Shown here piece by piece: positions 42,168-55,100 of a stretch of DNA of 64,000 nt. This DNA comes from Piezodorus guildinii (Eukaryota > Arthropoda > Insecta > Hemiptera > Pentatomidae). Within the stretch, counting starts at the first letter, position 1. Each line of letters opens with the position of its first letter. The position numbers and the translations under genes are program-made. The stretch is from positions 19,282,880 through 19,346,879 of the forward strand of contig CM041295.1 in the NCBI GenBank assembly GCA_023052935.1, in the 5' to 3' direction. Under the pieces are notes generated by a model. It saw only the letters and a program-made list of their open reading frames with translations. It searched no databases and had not been told where the DNA came from.

Positions 42168-43442
42168 GGGCCATGGAGCAACTCGTGGAACAGACTGCGA
42201 TTGATTCAGTGGCTGCTAATGACCTCAGAATTCGCCAATATCAATATGACAGTCCATGTTCTACACTCATGGAATGAGGAAAAGAGAACATAATATTGAG
42301 GAACTGAGGGAGCAGGGGCCATGGAGCAACTCTTGGAACGGACTGCGATTGATTCATTGGCTAATAATGACCTCAGAAAAAGCCTTGATCAATATGACAG
42401 TCCATGTTCCACATATATAAGAACAGATAAAAGAAACATAATATTGAGGAATAGAGGGAGCAGGGGCCATGGAGCAACTCGTGGAACAGACTGCGATTGA
42501 TTCATTGGCTAATATGACCTCAGAAAAAGCCTTGATCAATATGACAGTCCATGTTCCACATATATAAGAACAGAATAAAGAAACATAATATGAGGAATAG
42601 AGGGAGCAGGGGCCATGGAGCAACTCGTGGAACAGACTGCGATTGATTCATTGGCTATAATGACATCAAGAAAAAGCCTTGATCAATATGAAAGTCCATG
42701 TTCCACATATATAAGAAGAGAAAAAGGAACATAATATTAGGGGAAATAGAGGGAGCAGGGGCCATGGAGCCACTCGTGGAACAGACTGCGATTGATTCAT
42801 TGGCTATTAATGACATCAGAAAAAGCCTTGATCAATATGACAGTCCATGTTCCACATATATAAGAACAGATAAAGAAACATAATATTGAGGAATAGAGGG
42901 AGCAGGGGCCATGGAGCAACTCGTGGAACAGACTGCGATTGATTCATTGGCTATTATGACATCAGAAAAAGCCTTGATCAATATGACAGTCCATGTTCCA
43001 CATATATATAAGAAGAGAAATAGACAATAATATAGAGGAATAAAAGAGAGCAGGGGCCATGGAGCCACTCGTGGAACAGACTGCGATTGATTCATTGGCT
43101 ATAATGACCTCAGAAAAAGCCTTGATCAATATGACAGTCCATGTTCCACATATATAAGAAGAGAAAAAGGAACATAATATTGAGAAATAGAGGGAGCAGG
43201 GGCTATGGAGCAACTTGTGGAACAGACTGCGATTGATTCATTGGCTATTAATGACATCAGAAAAATCCTTGATCAATATGACAGTCCATGTTCCACATAT
43301 ATAAGAACAGGAAAAGAAACATAATATTGAGGAATAGAGGGAGAAGGGGCCATGGAGCAACTCGTGGAACAGACTGCGATTGATTCATTAGCTGGTTATG
43401 ACCACAGAAAATGCCAAGATCAATATGACAGTCCATGTTCCA
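42168..43442 (+). repeat. Satellite monomer block 7 (about 9 monomers)
   Basis: Regular monomers of about 140-150 bp. One- or two-base indels (for example GGCTAATATGACC, CATATATATAAG) are more common at 42480-43060 than in neighbouring blocks. Confidence 0.9.
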
Positions 43443-44090
43443 CACTCATGGATTCAGTGGCAAAGTAAGTCTACGGGAGACGTAATGATCAATATGACTT
43501 ATGTATATTTAAAATAATGTAGAATTGGAAGTTAATGATCAAAATGGAAATGATTAAACAATCACCTTGATCATTATTGCTTTCTCTAAATCAATTTTTA
43601 ACTCCGCCATAGCCCGGTCCCAAGTCCGGGTTGAGAAAGGAGGAGGGTTGAGGTTAAAGGATTTGGTCCTTCCTCGTAAAAATATCTTAACGATGATACT
43701 CTACTAACCAATTTTCAGAGAAGAGGCAATTAGTGGTAACTTAAAATATAATAATAAGTAACGAACAATATAATAATATACAGAGTCATAGAATTTGTTT
43801 TTTCTTATTGCTGAAAATGTTCCTAACACACAAAAAAAAAATCCAACAACTACAAAAATATAATAAATTCTCAAACATTGTAAACGTTACTATGAAACCG
43901 ATAGCTTATTTAGAATGAACATTAGATTTAAACCCAAAAAAAAAAAAAAATCGTAGATAACGAATTAATAAGCCATTTGAAGAAAATAGTATTACTGTAT
44001 CATGATTCGCATAGGATTGACTGCAATTGATTTGTTGCCTAACTATGACCGCAGAAACAGACAATATCATAATGAGGAAAAGAAAAAGAA
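43443..44090 (+). repeat. Satellite linker L7
   Basis: Linker with the A-rich variant AACCCAAAAAAAAAAAAAAA (near 43930), shared only with L8. The inverted-repeat segment reads GATCAAAATGG. Confidence 0.9.
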
Positions 44091-44927
44091 GGGGCCATGG
44101 AGCAACTCGTGGAACAGACTGCGATTGATTCAGTGGCTGCTAATGACCTCAGAATTCGCAAATATCAATATGACAGTCCATGTTCTACACTCATGGAATG
44201 AGGAAAAGACAACATAATATTGAGGAACTGAGGGAGCAGGGGCCATGGAGCAACTCTTGGAACGGACTGCGATTGATTCATTGGCTAATAATGACCTCAG
44301 AAAAAGCCTTGATCAATATGACAGTCCATGTTCCACATATATAAGAAGAGAAAAAGGAACATAATATTGAGGAATAGAGGAAGCAGGGGCCATGGAGCAA
44401 CTCGTGGAACAGACTGCGATTGATTCATTGGCTACAATGACCTCAGAAAAAGCCCTGATCAATATGACAGTCCATGTTCCACATATATAAGAAGAGAAAA
44501 AGGAACATAATATAGAGGAATAGAGAGAGCAGGGGCCATGGAGCCACTCGTGGAACAGACTGCGATTGATTCATTGGCTATAATGACCACAGAAAAAGCC
44601 TTGATCAATATGACAGTCCATGTTCCACATATATAAGAAGAGAAAAAGGAACATAATATTGAGAAATAGAGGGAGCAGGGGCTATGGAGCAACTTGTGGA
44701 ACAGACTGCGATTGATTCATTGGCTATTAATGACATCAGAAAAATTCTTGATCAATATGACAGTCCATGTTCCACATATATAAGAACGAAAAAGAAACAT
44801 AATATTGAGGAATAGAGGGAGAAGGGGCCATGGAGCAACTCGTGGAACAGACTGCGATTGATTCATTGGCTGGTTATGACCACAGAAAATGCCAAGATCA
44901 ATATGACAGTCCATGTTCCACACTCAT
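44091..44927 (+). repeat. Satellite monomer block 8
   Basis: About six monomers, nearly identical in order and variants to 45571-46397. Confidence 0.9.
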
Positions 44928-45570
44928 GGATTCAGTGGCAAAGTAAGTCTACGGGAGACGTAATGATCAATATGACTTATGTATATTTAAAATAATGTAG
45001 AATTGGAAGTTAATGATCAAAATGGAAATGATATAAACAATCACCTTGATCATTATTGCTTTCTCTAAATCAATTTTTAACTCCGCCATAGCCCGGTCCC
45101 AAGTCCGGGTTGAGAAAGGAGGAGGGTTGAGGTTAAAGGATTTGGTCCTTCCTCGTAAAAATATCTTAACGATGATACTCTACTAACCAATTTTCAGAGA
45201 AGAGGCAATTAGTGGTAACTTAAAATATAATAATAAGTAACGAACAATATAATATATACAGAGTCATAGAATTTGTTTTTTCTTATTGCTGAAAATGTTC
45301 CTAACACACAAAAAAAAAATCCAACAACTACAAAAATATAATAAATTCTCTGAACATTGTAAACGTTACTATGAAACCGATAGCTTATTTAGAATGAACA
45401 TTAGATTTAAACCCAAAAAAAAAAAAAAATCGTAGATAACGAATTAATAAGCCATTTGAAGAAAATAGTATTACTGTATCATGATTCGCATAGGATTGAC
45501 TGCAATTGATTTGTTGCCTAACTATGACCGCAGAAACAGACAATATCATAATGAGGAAAAGAAAAAGAAG
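44928..45570 (+). repeat. Satellite linker L8
   Basis: Linker almost identical to L7, including the A-rich variant near 45414, which marks a recent tandem duplication of a 1.48-kb unit. Confidence 0.9.
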
Positions 45571-46397
45571 GGCCATGGAGCAACTCGTGGAACAGACTGC
45601 GATTGATTCAGTGGCTGCTAATGACCTCAGAATTCGCAAATATCAATATGACAGTCCATGTTCTACACTCATGGAATGAGGAAAAGACAACATAATATTG
45701 AGGAACTGAGGGAGCAGGGGCCATGGAGCAACTCTTGGAACGGACTGCGATTGATTCATTGGCTAATAATGACCTCAGAAAAAGCCTTGATCAATATGAC
45801 AGTCCATGTTCCACATATATAAGAAGAGAAAAAGGAACATAATATTGAGGAATAGAGGAAGCAGGGGCCATGGAGCAACTCGTGGAACAGACTGCGATTG
45901 ATTCATTGGCTATAATGACCTCAGAAAAAGCCCTGATCAATATGACAGTCCATGTTCCACATATATAAGAAGAGAAAAAGGAACATAATATAGAGGAATA
46001 GAGAGAGCAGGGGCCATGGAGCCACTCGTGGAACAGACTGCGATTGATTCATTGGCTATAATGACCTCAGAAAAAGCCTTGATCAGTATGACAGTCCATG
46101 TTCCACATATATAAGAAGAGAAAAAGGAACATAATATTGAGAAATAGAGGGAGCAGGGGCTATGGAGCAACTTGTGGAACAGACTGCGATTGATTCATTG
46201 GCTATTAATGACATCAGAAAAATTCTTGATCAATATGACAGTCCATGTTCCACATATATAAGAACAGAAAAAGAAACATAATATTGAGGAATAGAGGGAG
46301 AAGGGGCCATGGAGCAACTCGTGGAACAGACTGCGATTGATTCATTGGCTGGTTATGACCACAGAAAATGCCAAGATCAATATGACAGTCCATGTTC
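45571..46397 (+). repeat. Satellite monomer block 9
   Basis: About six monomers, near copies of block 8. Confidence 0.9.
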
Positions 46398-47050
46398 CAC
46401 ACTCATGGATTCAGTGGCTAAGTAAGTCTACGGGAGACGTAATGATCAATATGACTTATGTATATTTAAAATAATGTAGAATTGGAAGTTAATGATCAAT
46501 ATGGAAATGATGTAAACAATCACCTTGATCATTATTGCTTTCTCTACATCAATTTTTAACTCCGCCATAGCCCGGTCCCAAGTCCGGGTTGAGAAAGGAG
46601 GAGGGTTGAGGTTAAAGGATTTGGTCCTTCCTCGTAAAAATATCTTAACGATGATACTCTACTAACCAATTATCAGAGAAGAGGCAATTAGTGGTAACTT
46701 AAAAATATAATAATAAGTAACGAACAATATAATAATATACAGAGTCATAGAATTTGTTTTTTCTTATTGCTGAAAATGTTCCTAACACACAAAAAAAAAA
46801 TCCAAAAACTACAAAAATATAATAAATTCTCTGAACATTGTAAACGTTACTATGAAACCGATAGCTTATTTAGAATGAACATTAGATTTAAACCCAAAAA
46901 TAAAAATTAATCGTAGATAACGAATCAATAAGCCATTTGAAGAAAATAGTATTACTGTATCATGATTCGCATAGGATTGACTGCAATTGATTTGTTGCCT
47001 AACAATGACCGAAGAAACAGACAATATCATAATGAGGAAAAGAAAAAGAA
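46398..47050 (+). repeat. Satellite linker L9
   Basis: Last clean linker in the window. It has the standard A-rich segment and GATCAATATGG, so it is closer to L2 and L6 than to L7 and L8. Confidence 0.9.
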
Positions 47051-49160
47051 GGGGCCATGGAGCAACTCGTGGAACAGACTGCGATTGATTCAGTGGCTGC
47101 TAATGACCTCAGAATTCGCCAATATCAATATGACAGTCCATGTTCTACACTCATAGAATGAGGAAAAGAGAACATAATATAGAGGAATAGAGGGAGCAGG
47201 GGTCATGGAGCCACTCGTGGAACAGACTGCGATTGATTCATTGGCTAATAATGACCTCAGAAAAAGCCTTGATCAATATGACAGTCCATGTTCCACATAT
47301 ATAAGAAGAGATAAAGAAACATAATATTGAGGAATAGAGGAAGCAGGGGCCATGGAGCAACTCGTGGAACAGACTGCGATTGATTTATTGGCTATTATTG
47401 ACTTCAGAAAAAGCCTTGATCAATATGACAGTCCATGTTCCACATTTATAAAAACAAAAAAAGAAACATAATATAGAGGAATAGAGGGAGCAGGGGCCAT
47501 GGAGCCACACGTGGAACAGACTGCGATTGATTCATTGGCTATTAATGACATCAGAAAAAGCGTTGATCAATATGACAGTCCATGTTCCACATATATAAGA
47601 AGAGAAAAAGGAACATAATATAGAGGAATAGAGAGAGCAGGGGCCATGGAGCCACTCGTGGAACAGACTGCGATTGATTCATTGGCTATAATGACCTCAG
47701 AAAAAGCCTTGATCAATATGACAGTCCATGTTCCACATATATAAGTAGAGATAAAGAAACATAATATTGAGGAATAGAGGAAGCAGGGGCCATGGAGCAA
47801 CTCGTGGAACAGACTGCGATTGATTTATTGGCTATTAATGACTTCAGAAAAAGCCTTGATCAATATGACAGTCCATGTTCCACATTTATAAAAAAAAAAA
47901 AGAAACATAATATAGAGGAATAGAGGGAGCAGGGGCCATGGAGCCACTCGTGGAACAGACTGCGATTGATTCATTGGCTATTAATGACATCAGAAAAAGC
48001 CTTGATCAATATGACAGTCCATGTTCCTTATATATAAGAAGAGAAAAAGGAACATTATATAGAGGAATAGAGAGAGCAGGGGCCATGGAGCCACTCGTGG
48101 AACAGACTGCGATTGATTCATTGGCTATCATGACCTCAGAAAAAGCCTTGATCAATATGACAGTCCATGTTCCACATATATAAGAAGAGAAAAAGGAACA
48201 TAATATTGAGAAATAGAGGGAGCAGGGGCTATGGAGCAACTTGTGGAACAGACTGCGATTGATTCATTGGCTATTAATGACATCAGAAAAATCCTTGATC
48301 AATATGACAGTCCATGTTCCACATATATAAGAACAGAAAAAGAAACATAATATTGAGGAATAGAGGGAGAAGGGGCCATGGAGCAACTCGTGGAACAGAC
48401 TGCGATTGATTCATTAGCTGGTTATGACCACAGAAAATGCCAAGATCAGTATGACAGTCCATGTTCCACATATATAAGAAGAGAAAAAGGAACATAATAT
48501 TAGAAATAGAGGGAGCAGGGGCTATGGAGCAACTTGTGGAACAGACTGCGATTGATTCATTGGCTATTAATGACATCAGAAAAATTCTTGATCAATATGA
48601 CAGTCCATGTTCCACATATATAAGAAGAGAAAAGGAACATAATATGAGGAATAGAGGAGCAGGGGCCATGGAGCACTCGTGGAACAGACTGCGATTGATT
48701 CATTGGCTATAATGACCTCGAGAAAACCTTGATCAATAGACATCCATTTCCACATTATAAGAAAAAAAAGAATAATATGAGAATAGGAGCAGGGCCTGAG
48801 CACTGTGGAACAGACTGCGATTGATTCATTGGTTATGACACAGAAAAATCCTGATCATATACAGTCCATTTCCAATATATAAGAAAGAAAAAGGAACATA
48901 ATATGAGGAAATAGAGGGAGCAGGGGCCATGGAGCAACTGTGGAACAGACTGCGATTGATTCATTGGCTATTATGACATCAGAAAAACCTTGATCAATAT
49001 GACAGTCCATGTTCCACATATATAAGAAAGAAAAAGAACATAATATGAGGAATAGAGAGAGAGGGCCATGGAGCAACTCGTGGAACAGACTGCGATTGAT
49101 TCATTGGCTGTTATGACAACAGAAAATGCCAGATCAATATGACAGTCCATGTTCCACATA
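47051..49160 (+). repeat. Satellite monomer block 10 (about 14 monomers)
   Basis: Long monomer run. From about 48640 single-base losses appear and monomer spacing falls to about 129-140 bp. The pre-linker variant and a shortened linker start (ATGGATTAAGACAAAAGTAAG) appear at about 49155. Confidence 0.9.
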
Positions 49161-52100
49161 TGGATTAAGACAAAAGTAAGGAGACGTAATGCAATATGAC
49201 TAGTAATTAAAATAATGTAGAATGAGATTAAGATCAATATGAAATGATGAAAACAATCACTTGATCATAGCTATTTACATCAGTATTAACTTGCAATTGA
49301 AACTCAGAAGCTACAAACAAATATATAAAAGAAAAGAAATAATGATAGACAGACATGTGAAAGATCATAGCATTAAGAAACTGTCATATGCGTCTTCACT
49401 ATAAGAAAAAAAATAGAAGAGAGGCATGAGCATCTGAAGATGCGATTGATTCATGGTGTATGACAATGCCATCAGATCTGTCACATTGAAGAAGACTAGG
49501 ACGAGCAGCGAAAATTGGAGTATGATCATTGGAATATGAAACTTATCATTGCTTTTTCACTTAACACAAGCTAGGTGAAGAGAGTGGAAGATTGCTTCTA
49601 AAACTAAATAACTCAACATAAGAAAGATAATTAAAAGACAAATTAACGATGATGTTTTTTATGTGAACCAAAAAATCAATAAAAAAAAAATTGAATGAAG
49701 ATTAAGCATTATATGGTATAATGCTAAAAGTGCATATGAGCATGTTCATATAAAAAAAATATGAAAGGGGCTGATGAACGACTGCATGTCTGCTAATACT
49801 CGAATTATCAATATACATCAGTTCACATGAGAAAGAATATTGGAATGAGGAGCAGGGCATGGCATCTGGAACGACTGCATTGATCATGCTATATGACCCA
49901 AAAGCCTTGACATTGAAGTCTGTTCATTATAAGAGAAAGAAAATTGAGAATAAGGAGCGGCGGAGCACTGTGGAAGAGCGATGATTTGGTATTATGACTA
50001 AAACTTGATCAAATGAAGTCCATGTTCATATAAACAAAAAAAAAATAATGGAAAGAGAGAGGCTGAATGTGGAACGCTGCATGATCTGTTATGACAGAAG
50101 CCTATCATAGCCTGTTCATATGAGGATAGTAGGGACGATGATCATGACTATTATAAAGTAGATTAAAAAAGGACATCCTGATATGCTTCTAATTATAGCT
50201 CAATTGAGAAAGGGGAGGTGAGTAAGATTGTCTTCCTCGAAAAATACTATAACTATAGAAAGGAAGGATTAGTGAACTTAAAAAATATACGACAATAAAT
50301 ATAAGGCAGAATGTTTTTTTTATGTAAATGTCATAACAAAAAAAAAAAAAAATAAATGACAGACTCTAACAATAGTTAAAACATTATTCCAAAAAAAAAG
50401 AATATAGAATAACGAGAAAAGTATTACTATATATCAAACTGATTGATGTCTAAGAGCACCATCCGTCCAGTGAAAAGAGAGTTGAGTTAAGGATTTGTCC
50501 TCTCGTAAAATCTTAACGAGATACTCATACAATTGAGAAGAGCATTGTTAAAATATAAAAGAACAAATATATAATCATAGAATTTGTTTTCTTACTGAAA
50601 ATGTTCCAACACAAAAAAAATAAATACAAAAATAAAAATCCTGAACTTGTAAACTGCTATTGACAGTATAAAAAATAAACCAAAAAAAAACATGAAGAAA
50701 GAACATTAAGACATTTGAAGAAAAAAACTGTATCAATGAGAAGCAAAGATGAGCAGAGGCACTGAACGAGATGATCAGTAATACTAGAAAGAAGAAGCAG
50801 CATAAACGGAAAGACATATTAGATGGAGCGGAGGCACTTGAAGACGCATGTTCATTTATAGACAAAAATTGATAATAGAGCATGTCCATAGAACGGAAAA
50901 TATATTGGAAAGCAGAAACTGAATGCAGTGTATAAGAAAAAAGAATTGAATTGACATGGCTAAAGACGGACAGCTATGACTAGACTATCTATCATAATTA
51001 TAAAAGAAATAAAGAAAGAAACATGAAAACATTTCAGGAATATGAAAGCAATGCATGTCCATTAAAAAAAGCATATTAATAGGAGCAGCATGACATGAAA
51101 AGCTATTATATATACAGAATCATGACAATCAAAAAAAAAAAAAATAATGAAATGGAGCATGACAGACGCTGATCTTGGTAAAAATCAAAAAGCCTGTCAA
51201 TAGTAGCAATAAACAGATATGAAAAGATGACAATGAAGACGATATAGATGATAAAGACACATATATAGAGGATAGGGAGGAGAGACTGAAGGTTACATGA
51301 ATGTCAAAGCCTTCATATGAAGCATTAAATAAAGAAGACAAGAATAAGGAGCATGTATTAATGATACAACACAAAAAGCCATGAAAAAATGATAGTGCCA
51401 TAATATAAGAAGACAAAAAATAATTATAGTAAAGAGTAATGATATTGAGACAGACCATGATCGTAATATAAAAATAAGAATAGAAATGAAGAAAGAACAA
51501 TATGATATGGTAAGAACTCAGAAGCATTTTATAATATTAATAAAAAAAAAGACATAATATGAATAGAGAAGGTATTGGGAAAGACTGCGAATTATTGGCT
51601 TATAAGAATCAGAAAAGCCTGACAATATGACAGATTACATATAAGAAAAAAATATATATAACAGGGAAGAGGATGATTCCATAGACTGAAATGAATGTAT
51701 TGTTCCAATCAACAAAAAATATACTAAAGAAGAATAAATAGAGGCATGACAAATCATGATAGATTGATATAAGCGTATATGATTCCAAATAAGTAGAAAT
51801 AGAAGAGTTGACTCTACAACTCATATATGAAACAAAACTAATGAAAGATTAGAAGAGAAGAAATATAGAAATACAGAAGCAGGGCCATATGAGAAAACTG
51901 AAGACAGGTGAATGACAGAGATGCTTCATGACAGAAGTTCAATATAAGAAAAAAGAAAATATAAGGAATAGAGGGAGCAGGCCTGGATCCTATGAAAGCT
52001 GCGATTATATAGAAAAATATAGAAAAGCGCATGAGCCGTCACTATTAAGGCATAATGAAAAAAGCTGGAATCTGACAGCCTTTACTATTAAGAAAAAGCA

Positions 52101-55100
52101 TATATGAATATGTACATATGACAATGAACAAGAGATAGGGAAGCATGAAAACCTTGATCATTGTATTCACTATAATAACAGAAGTACATAAGAGGAAAAG
52201 GAAAGGGATGAGAAGGCATGAGATTGACATGGTTATGCAAATGCCAAAATGAACATTACACCATGTCCATTAAGAAGAAAGATATGAAAAAGACAGGATG
52301 ACATGAAAAATGATTAGATAATAAAAAAACCTTGATCATATGCTTTTCCAATTTATAAGGAAGCTAAAAGAGAGGGAGGAGGATGTACACTGAATATTAC
52401 ATAATACTCAAACTTAAGAAGAGCAATAAAACAAAAAATAAGAAGAAATAATATACAGATCATGATGTTTCAGAAAATCAACAAAAATCCACAAATAATA
52501 GTAATAAGTAGGACGCATAGACATTGATTACATATTAATAAAAATTGATAGTTAATATCAATAAGAATAGTAAACATGACCTGATATTGCTATCTACATA
52601 AATGTCCGCAACTCAGTAGAAAAACAGAGGAAGGGGAGGCAGGATTGGACACTCTGACATGCTAATGATAACTACAATACATTTAAAGAAGAAAGAACAT
52701 TAATAAATAAACAAGAGAATGAACAGATCATGAATGTATTCAGCTGAAATTCACATCACATAAAAAAAAAAAAAATAAATAACCTGAATTGAACGTATTA
52801 TTATGAATATAAAGCTATCAATTAACATAATAAGAGAAAAAAAATGAAAGAAGCTCAAGATGCATGATCTGCTATTAATGAACATAGAAAAAGCTCTGAA
52901 CATATGATGAGTCATTCCACACTATAAGAAGAAAAAAATAGAGGATAGAGGAAGGCTGGAGATCTGGAAATGCTATAAGCATAATATCAGAATGCCAAAA
53001 TAAGACAGCATGATCACATATAAGAGAATAAGGGAATGACATGAGAATAGGAAGATGCGATGTACTTAATGACTCAAAAAGCTATAATATGAAGCCTGTC
53101 AATTTAAATCTAAGAGGAATATGGAAGGCATGAGACCTGGACAATGCATTCATTGCTATTAAACTAAAAACTGATCATATGACAGTCCATTCCAATATAA
53201 GAAAGGAAAAAGGAACATAATATTGAAAATAAGGAGCAGGGGCTATGGAGACTGTGAACAGATGGATGATCATTGGAATAGCTGAAAACTGATCAATATG
53301 AGCATACATATAAAAGAAAAGAAACAATGGGAATGAGAGAAGGCCATGACAATCGGAAAGACTGATTGATATGGCTGGCATGAAAATTGCAAGACAATAT
53401 GAACATCATTTAACATGAAGTGGCAGAGCAGCAATGATAATATGCTATTATATATTAAAATAGAAATGGTTTGATCAAATGAATATGTTCAAAATACTAG
53501 ATAATAGTCTTTAAAATAATGACGCCAGGTCCCAATCGTGGAAAGAGGGTTAGGTCAAAGGATGATCCTTTCAAAAATACTACATGTTCTTATAAAAATA
53601 AAAAGGAAAGTAATTAGTGGTAATAAATAAAAACAGGCAATTATAACAGAGCATGATTTGTTTTTATCTGAAAAGTTCAATATGAACCATCAAAATAAAA
53701 AAAAAAATATATAAATTCAACAGGTAAGTAATGAAACATACTAGAATGAATTATTGCAATAATAAATCATGAATACGATCAATAAGCCATTAAAAAATAG
53801 ATAGTAATATTGAAGATTAAGAAATGATTGGGCACTACGGAACAGAACAATGAAAGTATGAAGCATGAACCTGAGCATATGCGTCATGCCATTATAAAAG
53901 AGAATATATGATAGAATAGAGAGCAATGAAATACACATGATCATATTTCACTCAATATATAGAACGAGAAGAGAAGAAATCAATAAATATGTATAGAGAA
54001 ATAGACTATGAGGACAAATCGCATGATTTTCTTTATACTAAAAAAGTGATCATTGACATCATCAAAAAAAAAAAAAAAAAATAAATAAGAAGGCTGAGAA
54101 CTGGACATGGATCTGTATAGACTATTGACATTGAAATTAAATGACATCATGAAATGCTTATCTATGACTCATGTCCAATATAGAAGAAAGAAAAGAAAGG
54201 CATGGAGCACTGACGATGGATGTCTGCTATAGACTCAGAAGTGACAATGAAGCCATTCAATAAAGAGAAAACAATATTGAGAAGAGGAGCAGGGGCCATG
54301 AGCACTGGAACGACTGCGATTGTTCATTGGCTATAATACTCAGAAAAAGCCTTGTTACAGTCATGTTCATTAAAAGAAAAAGAACTAATGAATAAGGTGG
54401 GGCTGAACTGGAAATGATTATCATTATAACTCAGAAAAACCTTGATAATATGACTCTTATAATAAGAAACAAAAGAACATAATTGAGGAATAGGAGGAGG
54501 GGCATGGAGCACTGTGGAAAGGATTGATTCTTATGTTTAACCAGAAAGCCTGATCAATATGACAGTCATTTAATATAGAAGAGGCTAATATGAGATAGAA
54601 ATGGAGAACGTAAAGATCGATATATTGGTTTATACTAAAACCTATCAATATAATCCATTAGAATAAAAACATATTGAAAGTGATGACATAATTATGAACA
54701 ATTAATTTGATTAACATAGAAAAATTAAGATCTCACTATGCCAGGAACTAAAAGTCGATGAGAAAAACAAAATGAGGAAAGAGGTAATGCCATATAGGGA
54801 AGACATGGATTAGGCATTCTCGAAAATAATTTACATAGTAACACAACAAATATATAGAGAGAATGAGAGCATATATAACTCTAAATTATATATAAAGTAT
54901 AAAGACATAATAAAAACAGATATATAATATTCATTATTTGCAATTAAATGAACAAAAAAGAGAAAAAAAGGACACTAACATGTAATGCATATATATAAAT
55001 AAATTAAGAACATTTAAAAAAAGAAGATATGAGAATGAGGAAGGATAGTCTTGGAAAGACTGCATAATTTTGGATATATAACCTAAAAATGAAAAATAAT

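Noticed and set aside
33126..48239. Many 62-97-residue minus-strand frames with repeated CGTWTVILIKAFSEVIIANES-type sequence
   Set aside because: They are translations of the 146-bp monomer. Frames break whenever monomer length is not a multiple of three, there is no consistent start, and similarity follows the DNA repeat.
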